DNA of 11,347 nt from an uncultured Solirubrobacteraceae bacterium. Its GTDB lineage: Bacteria; Actinomycetota; Thermoleophilia; Solirubrobacterales; Solirubrobacteraceae. Positions 1-6,325 of the stretch are shown here, one piece after another. Every line of letters begins with the position of its first letter. Position 1 is the stretch's first letter. A model generated the notes under the pieces. That model was not told where the DNA came from. It did no database searches and saw nothing but the letters and a program-made list of their open reading frames with translations. A program made the translations under genes and the position numbers. The stretch spans positions 1 to 11,347 of the forward strand of contig CADCVT010000155.1 in the NCBI GenBank assembly GCA_902806215.1, written 5' to 3'.

Positions 1-973
1 GCGCGCGGCCGCGACGGCGTGGGTGCAGCGACGGTTCGGCGTCGCGCTCGACCCGGCGACCGAGCTCGTCCCGACGCTCGGCGCGAAGGAGGCGATCTTC
101 AGCCTCGCGCAGGTCGTCGACGGCGCGGTCGCCGTGCCGACGCCGGGCTATCCGGTCCCTGACCGGGGTGCGCGCTTCGCCGGGCGCGAGGTCGTCCCGA
201 TGCCGCTGCGCGCCGACCGCGGCTGGCTGCCGGACCTCGACGCGCTGCCGTGGGACCGGCTCGGCCTGCTCTGGCTGAACTCCCCGGGCAATCCGACCGC
301 CGTCCCGATGCCGCTCCCCTTCTTGGAGGAGGCCGCCGCGCGCTGCCGCGACCACGACGTCGTGCTGGCCGGCGACGAGGCGTACTGCGAGCTGTGGTTC
401 GACGGCAACCCGCCCGCGTCCGTGCTCCAGGTCGGCGACCGCACCAACGTCGTCGCGCTCCACACGCTGTCCAAGCGCTCGTCGATGCCCGGCTACCGCA
501 GCGGGTTCATCGCGGGAGACCCGACGGTCATCGCGGCGCTGAAGAAGTACCGGCCGAACACCGGAACGGCGCCGCAGACGTTCGTGCAGCGGGCGTCCAT
601 CGCGGCATGGAACGACGAGGAGCACGTCGTCGAGACCCGCGAGCGCTACGCCCGCAAGCGCGCGATCGTGCTCCCGGCGCTGCTCGACGCGGGCCTCGAG
701 CGCGCCGGCGGCGACGCGTCGTTCTTCCTGTGGCTGAAAGTGAACGAGGTTTTGTCCTCCGGTCCTCCCAAGCTCGGACCTTCGGCCGACGTCACCTGCG
801 ACGAACGCTACGCGCTGGACCTGCTCGACCGCGGGATCGTCGTCGCGCCCGGGTCGTGGCTCGGCGCCGGCGGCGAGGGCCACGTCCGGGTGGCCCTCGT
901 GCCGACGATCGAGCAGTGCGAGCGCGCGGCGGACCTCCTCGGTGCTACTGGTGGGCGTGGAGCTCCGCGTTGA
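1..973 (+). CDS. dapC: Succinyldiaminopimelate transaminase (DapC), 5' end missing
   Basis: PLP-dependent class I/II aminotransferase of the actinobacterial DapC type. It would convert N-succinyl-2-amino-6-ketopimelate to N-succinyl-LL-diaminopimelate, with glutamate as amino donor, in the cytoplasm. The reading frame is open from base 2 to the window edge, and the residues before the first GTG (base 23) already match the family (WVQRRFGVALDP), so the real start lies outside. About 323 residues are visible. The motif PTLGAKEAIF is followed by NSPGNPT (Asn codon 278-280) and SKRSSMPGYRSG, whose Lys (codon 473-475) should bind PLP. The C-terminus has GIVVAPGSWLG and VRVALVPT. A segment at about 740-795 is foreign-looking in codon use and lengthens a normally short loop (see findings). 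The gene converges on dapD and overlaps its 3' end by 29 bases. Another related aminotransferase is possible, but the adjacent dapD supports DapC. Confidence 0.88.
   Translation, partial: RAAATAWVQRRFGVALDPATELVPTLGAKEAIFSLAQVVDGAVAVPTPGYPVPDRGARFAGREVVPMPLRADRGWLPDLDALPWDRLGLLWLNSPGNPTAVPMPLPFLEEAAARCRDHDVVLAGDEAYCELWFDGNPPASVLQVGDRTNVVALHTLSKRSSMPGYRSGFIAGDPTVIAALKKYRPNTGTAPQTFVQRASIAAWNDEEHVVETRERYARKRAIVLPALLDAGLERAGGDASFFLWLKVNEVLSSGPPKLGPSADVTCDERYALDLLDRGIVVAPGSWLGAGGEGHVRVALVPTIEQCERAADLLGATGGRGAPR
740..795. repeat. Candidate in-frame palindromic insertion inside dapC
   Basis: This 56-base segment starts with GTGAACG and ends with CGTCAC, nearly inverted copies of each other. Inside, GGTCC (761-765) and GGACC (776-780) form a 5-bp inverted repeat around a 10-base loop. 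By my count its GC content is about 62 percent, well below the surroundings, and it contains a TTTT run. Its codons (GTT, TTG, GGT, CCT, GGA) are ones the neighbouring sequence avoids. It encodes NEVLSSGPPKLGPSADVT, which sits in a short loop between FLWLK and the helix before GIVVAPG, where I expect only a few residues in relatives. Seen: the composition, inverted repeats and odd codons. Inferred: a small mobile or palindromic element tolerated in frame. Confidence 0.45.
874..899. terminator. Hairpin within dapC, possible terminator for dapD
   Basis: A perfect 10-bp inverted repeat pairs CGAGGGCCAC (874-883) with GTGGCCCTCG (890-899) around a 6-base loop. It lies in dapC coding sequence and encodes the conserved GEGHVRVAL stretch, so the protein may explain it. 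It also lies about 45 bases past the dapD stop in dapD's direction of transcription, where a terminator would be useful. There is no U-tract. Confidence 0.3.
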
Positions 974-1868
974 GGCCGCCCCACGTGCCGCTGCGCTGCA
1001 GCGCGACGACCGCGCCGGACTGGCTGTCGCGACGGAACAGCAGGTTCGGCCGGCCGCTCAGCTCGCCCGCCTTGACGACCTCGCCGTCGGGCAGCGTCAC
1101 GCGGGTTCCCTCCGTGACGTAGAGGCCGGCCTCGACGACCGAGTCGTCGCCGAGGGAGATCCCGATGCCGGCGTTCGCGCCGAGCAGGCAACGCTCGCCG
1201 ATGGTGATGCGCTCCGTCCCGCCGCCGCTGAGCGTGCCCATGATCGAGGCGCCGCCGCCGATGTCCGAGCCGTCGCCGACGACGACACCGGACGAGATCC
1301 GGCCCTCGACCATCGACGTGCCGAGCGTTCCCGCGTTGAAGTTGCAGAAGCCCTCGTGCATGACGGTCGTGCCGGGCGCGAGGTGGGCGCCGAGGCGGAC
1401 GCGGTCGGCGTCGGCGATCCGCACGCCCGACGGCACGACGTAATCGGTCATCCGCGGGAACTTGTCCACCCCGTGGACGTGGAACGGGCGGCCGGCGGCG
1501 CGGCAGCGCAGCCGGACCGCGGTGACCTGCTCGATGTCGACGGGACCGAGGTTCGTCCACGCGACGTTCGGTAGCACGCCGAAGATGCCCGAGACGTTGA
1601 TCTCGTTCGGCTTGACGAGCCGCAGCGAGAGCAGGTGGAGGCGAAGGTACGCGTCCTCGACGTCCTCGGCCGCGTCATCGAGGTCGCGGAGGAACGTGGT
1701 GACCGGACCGGAGTCGACGCCGCGGAGGACGTCGTGGGAGGAGGTGGTCGGGAGGCCGGGCACGCGCTGCGGTTGGCGCTCGAGCGCGGGTGCCGGGTAG
1801 AAGACGTCGAGAACGCGGCCGGAGGCGGTGTCGATCGTCGCGATTCCGTGGGCAGAGGCTGAAGGCAT
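945..1868 (-). CDS. dapD: Tetrahydrodipicolinate N-succinyltransferase (DapD)
   Basis: The enzyme transfers succinyl from succinyl-CoA to tetrahydrodipicolinate, the step before DapC. The 307-residue product is close in length and motif content to mycobacterial-type DapD. An N-terminal domain (about 1-140) contains VKPNEINVSGIFGVLPNVAW. A left-handed beta-helix follows (about 145-265) with hexapeptide turns: VRIADADRVRLGAHL, MHEGFCNFNAGTLGTSMVEGRIS and ITIGERCLLGANAGIG. Glu188 in MVEGR matches the Glu discussed as an active-site residue in the M. tuberculosis enzyme. The C-terminus has SGRPNLLFRRDSQSG. I chose ATG at 1868 because the frame upstream is low-complexity Arg-rich translation antisense to nothing conserved and overlaps the neighbouring gene. 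A TAGGTT hexamer sits 7 bases before this ATG, and only a weak AGG could serve as ribosome site. Its 3' end overlaps convergent dapC. Confidence 0.93.
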   Translation of the reverse strand: MPSASAHGIATIDTASGRVLDVFYPAPALERQPQRVPGLPTTSSHDVLRGVDSGPVTTFLRDLDDAAEDVEDAYLRLHLLSLRLVKPNEINVSGIFGVLPNVAWTNLGPVDIEQVTAVRLRCRAAGRPFHVHGVDKFPRMTDYVVPSGVRIADADRVRLGAHLAPGTTVMHEGFCNFNAGTLGTSMVEGRISSGVVVGDGSDIGGGASIMGTLSGGGTERITIGERCLLGANAGIGISLGDDSVVEAGLYVTEGTRVTLPDGEVVKAGELSGRPNLLFRRDSQSGAVVALQRSGTWGGLNAELHAHQ

Positions 1869-1875
1869 TCGTGTG

Positions 1876-1881
1876 AACCTA
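1876..1881 (-). promoter_or_regulatory. -10-like hexamer TAGGTT for dapD
   Basis: TAGGTT on the minus strand ends 7 bases before the dapD ATG and fits the actinobacterial TANNNT -10 pattern. At that spacing transcription would start at or next to the ATG, giving a leaderless mRNA. No convincing -35 is visible. It suggests dapD can be transcribed independently of the two genes upstream. Confidence 0.5.
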
Positions 1882-1905
1882 TCGGGGCCGTGAGGGGGCG
1901 GAGCC

Positions 1906-2901
1906 CTACGAGCGGGAGAGCGACGCCACGACCTCTGCGGCCGGGACCTCGCGGGCGAGCGCGTGCGCCTGGCCCGCCCACAGGTTGATCGCCTCCGCAT
2001 CGCCCGCGGCCCGGGCCGCCGCGCGGATCGGCCCGACGATCGCCGAGACCTGCGGGTAGCCGCTTGGCGCGTCGGGGTGGTCGCGGACGAAGCGGTTGAC
2101 GAGGCTGCGTGCGCGCCGACCGGTGAAGGCGCGGGTCAGGGCGGTCGGGCCACCGGCCCTCAGTGCCTCGCGGTGCGGCGCCGGCGTGCCGGCCTCCGGG
2201 CAGAGCAGGAACGCGGTGCCGCACTGCACGGCGATCGCCCCGGCCGCTCGCGCGGCGCGGACGCCCTCGGCGTCCATGACCCCGCCGGCCGCGACGAGCG
2301 GCAGCGCCGTCTTCGCCCGGACGAGCCGCAGCAACGCGAGGAGGCCGATCTCGCCCGTGCCGTCGACGTCCTCGAAGCTCCCGCGGTGGCCGCCCGCCTC
2401 GACACCCTGGACGACGAGCGCGTCGGCGCCTGCCGCCTCGGCGATGACCGCCTCGGCCGGCTCGGCCACCGTGATCCAGACCCCGCAGCCCGCGGTCTGG
2501 AGGCGCTCGACCTCGTCACGGCTCGGGCAGGCGAAGGCGAACGAGACGAACGCCGGGCGCTCCTCGGCCGCGAGCGCGAGCTTCGCGGCCCGGTCGTCGT
2601 CGTCGAAGCTCGGCGCGCCGGTTCGCACCCCGTAGCGCTCGGCCTCGGGTTGCACCGCTTCCGCGTATGCCGTCAGCGCCGCCTCGTCGACGGACTGCTC
2701 GGTGACGGAGAGGACGTTGAGCCCGAACGATCGGTCCGTCAGGGCCCTCGTCGCGGCGATCTCCTCACGGACGTCGTCGGGGCGGCGGTAGCCCGCGGCG
2801 AGGAACCCGAGCCCGCCGGCGTTCGATACCGCCGCGGCGAGCTGCGGCGTCGACGGGCCCGCCGCCATCGGGGCTTGCACGACGAGCGGGATCTCGGTCA
2901 C
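1906..2901 (-). CDS. Nitronate monooxygenase family flavoprotein
   Basis: An FMN-dependent TIM-barrel enzyme of the nitronate monooxygenase (2-nitropropane dioxygenase) family, which oxidises alkyl nitronates such as propionate-3-nitronate using oxygen. The 331-residue length is typical. The N-terminal QAPMAAGPSTPQLAAAVSNAGG stretch (9-30) includes the usual flavin-site start. VQGVEAGGHRG places the probable catalytic His at residue 172. AAGGVMDAEG (204-213) and VQCGTAFL (225-232) form the phosphate-binding end. INLWAGQAHALA near the C-terminus matches the conserved closing motif of the class. Translation starts at GTG (2899-2901), and this codon overlaps the TGA of the upstream DsbA-like gene as GTGA, so the two are translationally coupled. 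The family also includes FabK-like enoyl reductases. The GGHRG motif and the C-terminal LWAGQ favour nitronate monooxygenase; the true substrate is unknown. Confidence 0.85.
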   Translation of the reverse strand: MTEIPLVVQAPMAAGPSTPQLAAAVSNAGGLGFLAAGYRRPDDVREEIAATRALTDRSFGLNVLSVTEQSVDEAALTAYAEAVQPEAERYGVRTGAPSFDDDDRAAKLALAAEERPAFVSFAFACPSRDEVERLQTAGCGVWITVAEPAEAVIAEAAGADALVVQGVEAGGHRGSFEDVDGTGEIGLLALLRLVRAKTALPLVAAGGVMDAEGVRAARAAGAIAVQCGTAFLLCPEAGTPAPHREALRAGGPTALTRAFTGRRARSLVNRFVRDHPDAPSGYPQVSAIVGPIRAAARAAGDAEAINLWAGQAHALAREVPAAEVVASLSRS

Positions 2902-3428
2902 GGCCCGTCGGGGATCACGTCGTCACCCCACAGCACCTCGCCGCCGGGCCGGACGAGCGACGGAATGCCGGTGACGCCCTCGGCCAGCGCACGCTCGGTG
3001 TTCTCGCGCAGCTTCAGCTTCACCGCGGGGTCCGCCGCCGCAGCGAGCACCTCGTCGGCGTCGAGCCCGGCGCGCTCGGCGGCGAGGCCCACGTTCGCTG
3101 GGTCGCTCAGCGCGAGCCCGTCGACGAAGTGGATGCGGAACGCCTCCAGCGCGAACCGCTCGCTGTCGGCGAACGCCGCGGCCCGCATCGCGGTCAGGCC
3201 GTCGTTCGGCCACGGGTCGGGCCAGCGGACCGGCGGCAGCCCGCGGTCCGCGGACCGGCGCTCCACCTCCGCCATGCCCTCCTCGCGGCCGTCGGTGAAG
3301 CCCCAGGACGAGCGTCCGGTGACGTGGAAGATGCCCCCGAGGAGCACCGGGACCCAGGTGGCGCCGCGGATCCGCTCGGCGGTCAGCCAGGCGTACGGCG
3401 AGCCGAGGTCGTAGTAGAAGGTCGCCAT
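2898..3428 (-). CDS. DsbA-like / kappa-GST-like (HCCA isomerase type) thioredoxin-fold protein
   Basis: A 176-residue cytoplasmic protein of the DsbA superfamily, nearest to 2-hydroxychromene-2-carboxylate isomerase and kappa glutathione transferase. The start FYYDLGSPYAWLTAERI puts Ser10-Pro11-Tyr12 where disulfide oxidoreductases have CXXC, so thiol-disulfide exchange is unlikely. Ser10 corresponds to the thiol-cofactor-binding residue of the kappa class. A helical insertion occupies about 45-150, and GVTGIPSLV (151-159) holds the cis-proline loop (Pro156). No signal peptide is present. ATG at 3428 is the only sensible start; the long open frame upstream of it is antisense to the PHP-protein gene. 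It is first in a group with the nitronate monooxygenase gene (4-base overlap), which suggests a joint role in metabolising or detoxifying a small organic compound. That role is inference. Confidence 0.8.
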   Translation of the reverse strand: MATFYYDLGSPYAWLTAERIRGATWVPVLLGGIFHVTGRSSWGFTDGREEGMAEVERRSADRGLPPVRWPDPWPNDGLTAMRAAAFADSERFALEAFRIHFVDGLALSDPANVGLAAERAGLDADEVLAAAADPAVKLKLRENTERALAEGVTGIPSLVRPGGEVLWGDDVIPDGP

Positions 3429-3434
3429 CGGCAG

Positions 3435-3446
3435 AAGTTCTAGCCT
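3435..3446. promoter_or_regulatory. Overlapping divergent -10-like elements
   Basis: Only 24 bases separate the divergent start codons at 3428 and 3453. On the plus strand TAGCCT (3441-3446) ends 6 bases before the GTG. On the minus strand TAGAAC (3442-3437) ends 8 bases before the ATG, and the overlapping alternative GAACTT (3440-3435) ends 6 bases before it. The plus and minus TAG hexamers share the central CTAG. No Shine-Dalgarno sequence is visible for either gene. Leaderless, mutually exclusive transcription is the inference. Confidence 0.5.
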
Positions 3447-3452
3447 GTCGGC

Positions 3453-5513
3453 GTGTCCCGCGCCTTCCTCCTCCTCGCCGGTCTCGCCATCCTCCTCGCT
3501 CCGGCGTTGGCGGAGGCGCACTCGCGCCACGTCCACCCGGTCACCGCCCGCATCGCGCAGGCCGGAGAGACGGGCACCCCCTGCGCCGGGGCGGCCATCC
3601 GCGCCGACCGCGTGATCACCGGCTCGTTCGGCACCGAGCAGCAGGGTTCGTACGTGATGGTGCCGTTCGACGTGCCGGCGAGCGTGACGGCCGTACGGGT
3701 CAAGTACTGCTACGACCAGCCGGAGAACCCGGTGTCGGCGTCGCAGGTCAAGCACACGCTCGACCTCGGGCTCTACGAGGCCGCGCCGGCCGGCGCGCTG
3801 TGGGGCGAGAAGGAGTTCCGCGGCTGGGGCGGGTCGTCGCATCCCGACGTGACGGTCTCCCCCCAGGGGTTCTCGACTGACCAGCAGTACACCGCACAGC
3901 CCAAGGGCCACATCCCGGGCCGGACGACACGCGGCTACCTGCCGGGGCCGATCCCGGCGGGCCGGTGGGCGGTCGAGCTCGGCGTCGCGGCCGTCGTGCC
4001 GCGCGAGCAGGGCGACGCTGACGGGACCGTCGCGTGGCGCGTCGAGGTCGAGCTCGCGACAGACCCGGCGTTCGCCGCGTCCCCCTACAAGCCCGCTGCG
4101 TACGACACCACGCCCGCCCGCTCGGGTCCCGGCTGGTACGCCGGCGACCTGCACGTGCACGCCGACCACTCGGCGCTCGGCGACGCGACGATCACCGAGA
4201 CGCTCGACGCGTCGTTCGGCCCGGGCAAGCTCGACTTCATCACGCTGAGCGACTACGTCACGAGCAGCGGCTGGGGCGAGATCGGGCGTCACCAGGGCCG
4301 GTACGCGGGCAAGCTCGTCGCGCGCTCGGCCGAGGTCATCACCTACCGCGGCCACACGAACAACCACGGCTCCCTGCGCTACGTCGACCACCGCACCGGC
4401 CCGGTGCTCGAGTGGGCGCCGCCCGGCCCGCCGGCGTTGCGCCGGCCGTCGCGGGCGCCGACCTCGATCTTCGACGCGGTCCGCGGAGCGGGCGGCTGGA
4501 CCCAGGTCAACCACCCGACGATCTTCCCCTCGGAGGTCCCGGCGTTCCAGAACCTGTGCCGCGGTTGCCCGTGGGACTACTCCGACGCCGAGACCGACTG
4601 GAAGCGCGTCGACGCCTACGAGGTCCACACCGGGCCGCCGGGCAACGACGGCGGCGCGAACCCGTTCACGCTGACCGCGATCGAGGAGTACGACCGGCTG
4701 CGGCGCATGGGCCTGCGGATCGCCGCCGTCGGCGTCAGCGACACGCACAACGCCGCGCGGACGCCGAACCCGATCACGCAGGCGCCGGTCGGGACCGGCG
4801 CGACGGTCGTCGGGGCCGACGAGCTCAGCGAGCGCGGGATCCGCGACGCGGTCCTCGCGGGACGGACGTACGTGAAGATCTTCGGGCCGGGCTCTCCTTC
4901 CCTGTCGCTGACGCTGTCGCGCGGCTCGGAGCGCGCCGAGATCGGCGGGCGTCTCGCCGGCACTGCGGCTTCTCTGGTCGCCACGGTTCGAGGCGGCGAT
5001 TCGGCGCGCCGCTCGCTGCAGGTGCTGCGGGACGGGCGCGTCATCGCGACCGTCCCGGTGAGCTCAGACGACTTCAAGCACACGATGGACGTGTCGGGCG
5101 AGGGCGACTACCGGATCCAGGTCATGCGCGGGAACGCTCCGGATGCGCTGACGACGCCGGTGCGGCTGGGGCGCCCGCTGCCTCCGGTGCGCCGCGCTCC
5201 TTCGCCCGTCGAGCCGGGTCCGGTCTCGGGCTCGACAACAGCGTCAGTGAGGAAGAAGCGCGTGCTGCGCGTGCGCGTGTCGCCCTCCCGGGTGCGCAGC
5301 GGTCGCCGCGTGCGTCTGCGGTTCCGCGTCACCGCGGGTGGCCGCTCGGTCAGCGGAGCGCTCCTGCGGTTCGGCAACCGGAAGGTGCGCACGTCGACCA
5401 AGGGGACCGCCTCGCTGCGCGTCCGCATCACGGGCCGAGCGGGCCGCCGAACGGTCCGAGCCACGCTCCGCGGCCACCGCGCCGGGCGAGCGACGCTCCG
5501 CGTCACGCGCTGA
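3453..5513 (+). CDS. Secreted CehA/McbA-type PHP-domain metallohydrolase with Arg-rich Ig-like tail
   Basis: A 686-residue exported protein starting at GTG. Residues 1-22 form a signal peptide (hydrophobic core LLLAGLAILLAPALA, likely cleavage AEA/HS). Residues about 40-205 look like a beta-rich accessory domain. The PHP-type metallohydrolase domain spans about 228-480. Probable metal ligands are H234 and H236 (DLHVHADHS), E294 (RSAEVITYRGH), H301, H354 (VNHP), and D430 with H432 (SDTHN). The usual TDH motif reads SDY (266-268), so one expected His is Tyr. Residues about 485-570 form a further beta domain. After a Pro-rich linker, an Ig-like tail (about 600-686) is about 30 percent Arg with no acidic residue, which may bind the cell wall. 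The family hydrolyses esters or phosphoesters, including carbaryl in CehA; the substrate here is unknown. It is divergent from the DsbA-like gene and convergent with dapF. Confidence 0.82.
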   Translation: MSRAFLLLAGLAILLAPALAEAHSRHVHPVTARIAQAGETGTPCAGAAIRADRVITGSFGTEQQGSYVMVPFDVPASVTAVRVKYCYDQPENPVSASQVKHTLDLGLYEAAPAGALWGEKEFRGWGGSSHPDVTVSPQGFSTDQQYTAQPKGHIPGRTTRGYLPGPIPAGRWAVELGVAAVVPREQGDADGTVAWRVEVELATDPAFAASPYKPAAYDTTPARSGPGWYAGDLHVHADHSALGDATITETLDASFGPGKLDFITLSDYVTSSGWGEIGRHQGRYAGKLVARSAEVITYRGHTNNHGSLRYVDHRTGPVLEWAPPGPPALRRPSRAPTSIFDAVRGAGGWTQVNHPTIFPSEVPAFQNLCRGCPWDYSDAETDWKRVDAYEVHTGPPGNDGGANPFTLTAIEEYDRLRRMGLRIAAVGVSDTHNAARTPNPITQAPVGTGATVVGADELSERGIRDAVLAGRTYVKIFGPGSPSLSLTLSRGSERAEIGGRLAGTAASLVATVRGGDSARRSLQVLRDGRVIATVPVSSDDFKHTMDVSGEGDYRIQVMRGNAPDALTTPVRLGRPLPPVRRAPSPVEPGPVSGSTTASVRKKRVLRVRVSPSRVRSGRRVRLRFRVTAGGRSVSGALLRFGNRKVRTSTKGTASLRVRITGRAGRRTVRATLRGHRAGRATLRVTR

Positions 5514-5517
5514 GGGG

Positions 5518-5567
5518 CGCGAACGTACGTCGTGCCGGGCTATGGCCCGGCGGCGCGTACGTTCGCG
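5518..5567. terminator. Long bidirectional hairpin between the PHP-protein gene and dapF
   Basis: Outer arms CGCGAACGTACG (5518-5529) and CGTACGTTCGCG (5556-5567) are perfectly complementary over 12 bp. Inner arms GCCGGGC (5534-5540) and GCCCGGC (5545-5551) add 7 bp around a TATG tetraloop, with a 4x4 internal loop between the two stems. It starts 4 bases after the PHP-protein stop. The dapF stop codon (5540-5542) lies at the tip of the hairpin, so one side encodes the last residues of DapF. It has no U-tract, as is common in high-GC actinobacteria. A bidirectional terminator is the natural reading. Confidence 0.75.
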
Positions 5568-6325
5568 GGCCAGGTGCCCGTGAACACCGGGACGGCCCAG
5601 CCGGTCAGGTCGACGTGGAGGTCCTCCTCGACGTCGACGACGAGCTCCCCTCCGTCCAGCACGACCGTCACCGGCGAGTCTCCTCCGCGCAGCACGTGCG
5701 CCAGCGCGGCTCCGGTGGCGCCCGTGCCGCTCGACATCGTCTCGCCGACGCCGCGCTCGAAGATGCGCGCGCGGATGCGGTCGGGCGCGAGCTCGGTCCA
5801 GAACGAGACGTTCGTGCGGTTGGGGAACTGCGGGTCGTACTCGATCGGCGGGCCGACGGTCGGGAGGTCGAGCGCCTCGACCTCCTCGGCGGTTCCGAGG
5901 CGGATCGCGGCCTGCGGGTTGCCGACCTCCAGGCGCCGGTAGGCGTAGCCGGCGACCTCGCCCTCCCCCAGGTCCTTCGCGCGGCCCATGTCGACGCGGC
6001 AGGTCGTGTCGTCGAGGACGGTCGCGCGGATCTCGCCGGCGACGGTCTGGATCGAGAACTGGCTGCCCTGCGCCCACCCGCGGTGGTGCAGGTACATGAG
6101 CGCCTCGCGCGCGCCGTTGCCGCTGAGCTCGGCCTCGCTGCCGTCGGGGTTGAAGATCCGCAGCCGCGCCACGAACCCCGGCTCGTCCGCCGGGCCGAGG
6201 ACGAGCACGCCGTCGGCGCCGACGCCGAGGTGCCGGTGGCACAGCCGCTTCACCGTCTCTGCGTCGGGGAGCTCCTCGACGATCAGGTAGTCGTTGCCGA
6301 GTGCCTGCCACTTCTCGAACCTCAT
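5540..6325 (-). CDS. dapF: Diaminopimelate epimerase (DapF) lacking both catalytic cysteines
   Basis: DapF interconverts LL- and meso-diaminopimelate, the precursor of lysine and often of peptidoglycan. The 261-residue product has the two-fold DapF architecture: GNDYLIVEE at the start, RHLGVGADGVL (31-41), NPDGSEAE (59-66), GNGAR (69-73), PNRTNV (168-173), ERGVGET (190-196) and SGTGATGAA (199-207). The first catalytic Cys (in CGNG) is Ser68, the second (in CGTG) is Ser199, and the His of the usual GNPH motif is Gln138 (GNPQ). The only Cys residues are C29 and C109, away from those motifs. Glu190 and Arg191, next to the second site, are kept. The ATG at 6325 overlaps the TGA of miaA as ATGA, so translation is coupled. 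Family membership is clear. Activity through the standard two-thiol mechanism is not, so it may be a serine-based variant or have another specificity. Confidence 0.88.
   Translation of the reverse strand: MRFEKWQALGNDYLIVEELPDAETVKRLCHRHLGVGADGVLVLGPADEPGFVARLRIFNPDGSEAELSGNGAREALMYLHHRGWAQGSQFSIQTVAGEIRATVLDDTTCRVDMGRAKDLGEGEVAGYAYRRLEVGNPQAAIRLGTAEEVEALDLPTVGPPIEYDPQFPNRTNVSFWTELAPDRIRARIFERGVGETMSSGTGATGAALAHVLRGGDSPVTVVLDGGELVVDVEEDLHVDLTGWAVPVFTGTWPANVRAAGP

Noticed and set aside
993..1004. Palindrome GCGCTGCAGCGC near the dapD 3' end
   Set aside because: It has no loop, is inside coding sequence and is of chance length for GC-rich DNA.
3244..3257. Perfect 14-base palindrome CGGTCCGCGGACCG
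   Set aside because: It lies within DsbA-like coding sequence; a few palindromes of this size are expected by chance in 11 kb of this composition.
3429..4748. Long minus-strand open frame extending the DsbA-like gene upstream by about 440 residues
   Set aside because: It is antisense to the PHP-protein gene, its translation is low-complexity Arg/Val/Ala-rich, and the DsbA fold starts exactly at the ATG at 3428.
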